Of a stretch of DNA of 6,801 bases, positions 6,509 to 6,801 are shown in pieces. The notes below the pieces were generated by a model that had not been told where the DNA came from, did not search any database, and worked only from the letters and a program-made list of their open reading frames with translations. The position numbers and the translations under genes are program-made. The DNA comes from an uncultured Clostridia bacterium (GTDB lineage Bacteria; Bacillota; Clostridia; Christensenellales; Borkfalkiaceae). Position 1 is the stretch's first letter, and each line of letters starts with the position of its first letter. Location: NCBI GenBank assembly GCA_934254755.1, contig CAKQMM010000060.1, positions 1-6,801 of the forward strand. Direction: 5' to 3'.

Positions 6509-6699
6509 TTCGTTTCACCTACATTTTTGACCGATTTAAGTCTTTTTAAAAAGTCGGGCACGGAAAGCATTATAACTCTGCCGCATTTATCGCATTTTAT
6601 TTTTATATCCGCACCCGTTCTGACGATTGTGAAATCGTTTGATCCGCAAGGGTGCGCTTTTTTCATTTTAACTTTGTCGTATAAATTGTAAGTCGTCAT
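6505..6699 (-). CDS. DUF951 family small zinc-ribbon-like protein
   Basis: This 64-residue protein matches the DUF951 family, which is widespread in Bacillota and has no settled function. The signature is VKMKKAHPCGSNDFTIVRTGADIKIKCDKCGRVIMLSVPDFLKRLK, spanning residues 10-55, with C18 in HPCGSN and the CDKC pair C36/C39. His16, Cys18 and the pair could together hold a zinc ion; that is inferred from the pattern. The B. subtilis relative is, as I recall, YyzM, close to ychF and the rpsF-ssb-rpsR cluster. The length is normal for the family. The start at 6699 has no purine-rich ribosome site (the bases before it read TGCTTATTCT). It overlaps the stop of the preceding gene as ATGA, so translation probably depends on ribosomes arriving from upstream. 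It ends in a GTGA overlap with lepB. Confidence 0.92.
   Translation of the reverse strand: MTTYNLYDKVKMKKAHPCGSNDFTIVRTGADIKIKCDKCGRVIMLSVPDFLKRLKSVKNVGETK
6516..6520 (-). promoter_or_regulatory. Shine-Dalgarno that fixes the GTG start of lepB
   Basis: The minus strand reads AGGTG, a 7-base spacer (AAACGAA), then GTGA. The site lies in the last codons of the DUF951 gene (VGETK, then stop). It justifies the non-ATG start at 6508, because no ATG upstream in this frame serves and the first internal Met lies at the edge of the membrane anchor. Confidence 0.65.
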
Positions 6700-6801
6700 A
6701 GAATAAGCACGTTATTTATAACCGCCGCGCCTTTTACGGTGAATTTAAGCGATAATATATCTTCGCCCTCGTAGTCCATAAGCTTGTCGATGGTTCCGCT
6801 C
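6696..6801 (-). CDS. C-terminal end of an unidentified gene (cut by window edge)
   Basis: An open frame enters from beyond 6801 and ends with TGA at 6698-6696, overlapping the DUF951 start as ATGA. Hand translation gives 35 residues, ending in LMDYEGEDILSLKFTVKGAA followed by VINNVLIL. The segment is well formed, mixed acidic and hydrophobic, and looks like the end of a soluble beta-rich domain. I cannot assign it. DUF951 genes in Bacillota often follow a mechanosensitive-channel gene, but nothing in these residues shows that. The overlap geometry matches the other junctions of this operon, which is the main reason to call it coding. Confidence 0.6.
   Translation of the reverse strand, partial: SGTIDKLMDYEGEDILSLKFTVKGAAVINNVLIL

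Noticed and set aside
1..6801. Defence, mobile or secondary-metabolite system
   Set aside because: No transposase, integrase, nuclease, toxin-antitoxin or biosynthetic motif was seen on either strand; the window is mainly a housekeeping operon.

Overview
The window is a compact, single-direction stretch of bacterial chromosome. Every gene I can support lies on the minus strand, so transcription runs from high to low coordinates. The DUF951 protein (a family I know from Bacillota), clear Shine-Dalgarno sites, a two-domain Sua5-type TsaC, PepF and DnaB suggest a member of the Bacillota, probably an uncultured gut Clostridia. This is an inference from gene content; no rRNA or other marker is present. 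GC content is moderate and the coding strand is rich in A.

Layout in transcription order: the last 35 codons of an unidentified gene (6696-6801); a DUF951 zinc-ribbon-like protein (6505-6699); a divergent type I signal peptidase (5903-6508, GTG start); two unidentified two-helix membrane proteins (5341-5868 and 4826-5344); oligoendopeptidase F (3057-4829); replicative helicase DnaB (1531-3039); Sua5-type threonylcarbamoyl-AMP synthase (519-1541); a 100-base gap with two imperfect 44-base tandem repeats and a small hairpin; and the first 139 codons of MiaB (1-418), whose C-terminal part lies outside the window.

Junctions are very tight. Four are 4-base ATGA or GTGA stop/start overlaps, one is an 11-base overlap (dnaB/sua5), and two are short gaps (34 and 17 bases). 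This looks like one operon with translational coupling. I see no convincing promoter or intrinsic terminator. The only gap with room for regulation is 419-518.

Most genes are housekeeping: DNA unwinding at the fork (DnaB), protein export processing (LepB), peptide turnover (PepF) and modification of tRNA residue A37 (Sua5 for t6A, MiaB for ms2i6A). The less ordinary parts are the pair of unknown membrane proteins between the signal peptidase and the peptidase, altered conserved boxes in the signal peptidase, an insertion of about 20 residues in the DnaB N-terminal region, and the tandem repeat before miaB. I found no mobile element, CRISPR array, RNA gene or clear new multi-gene system.
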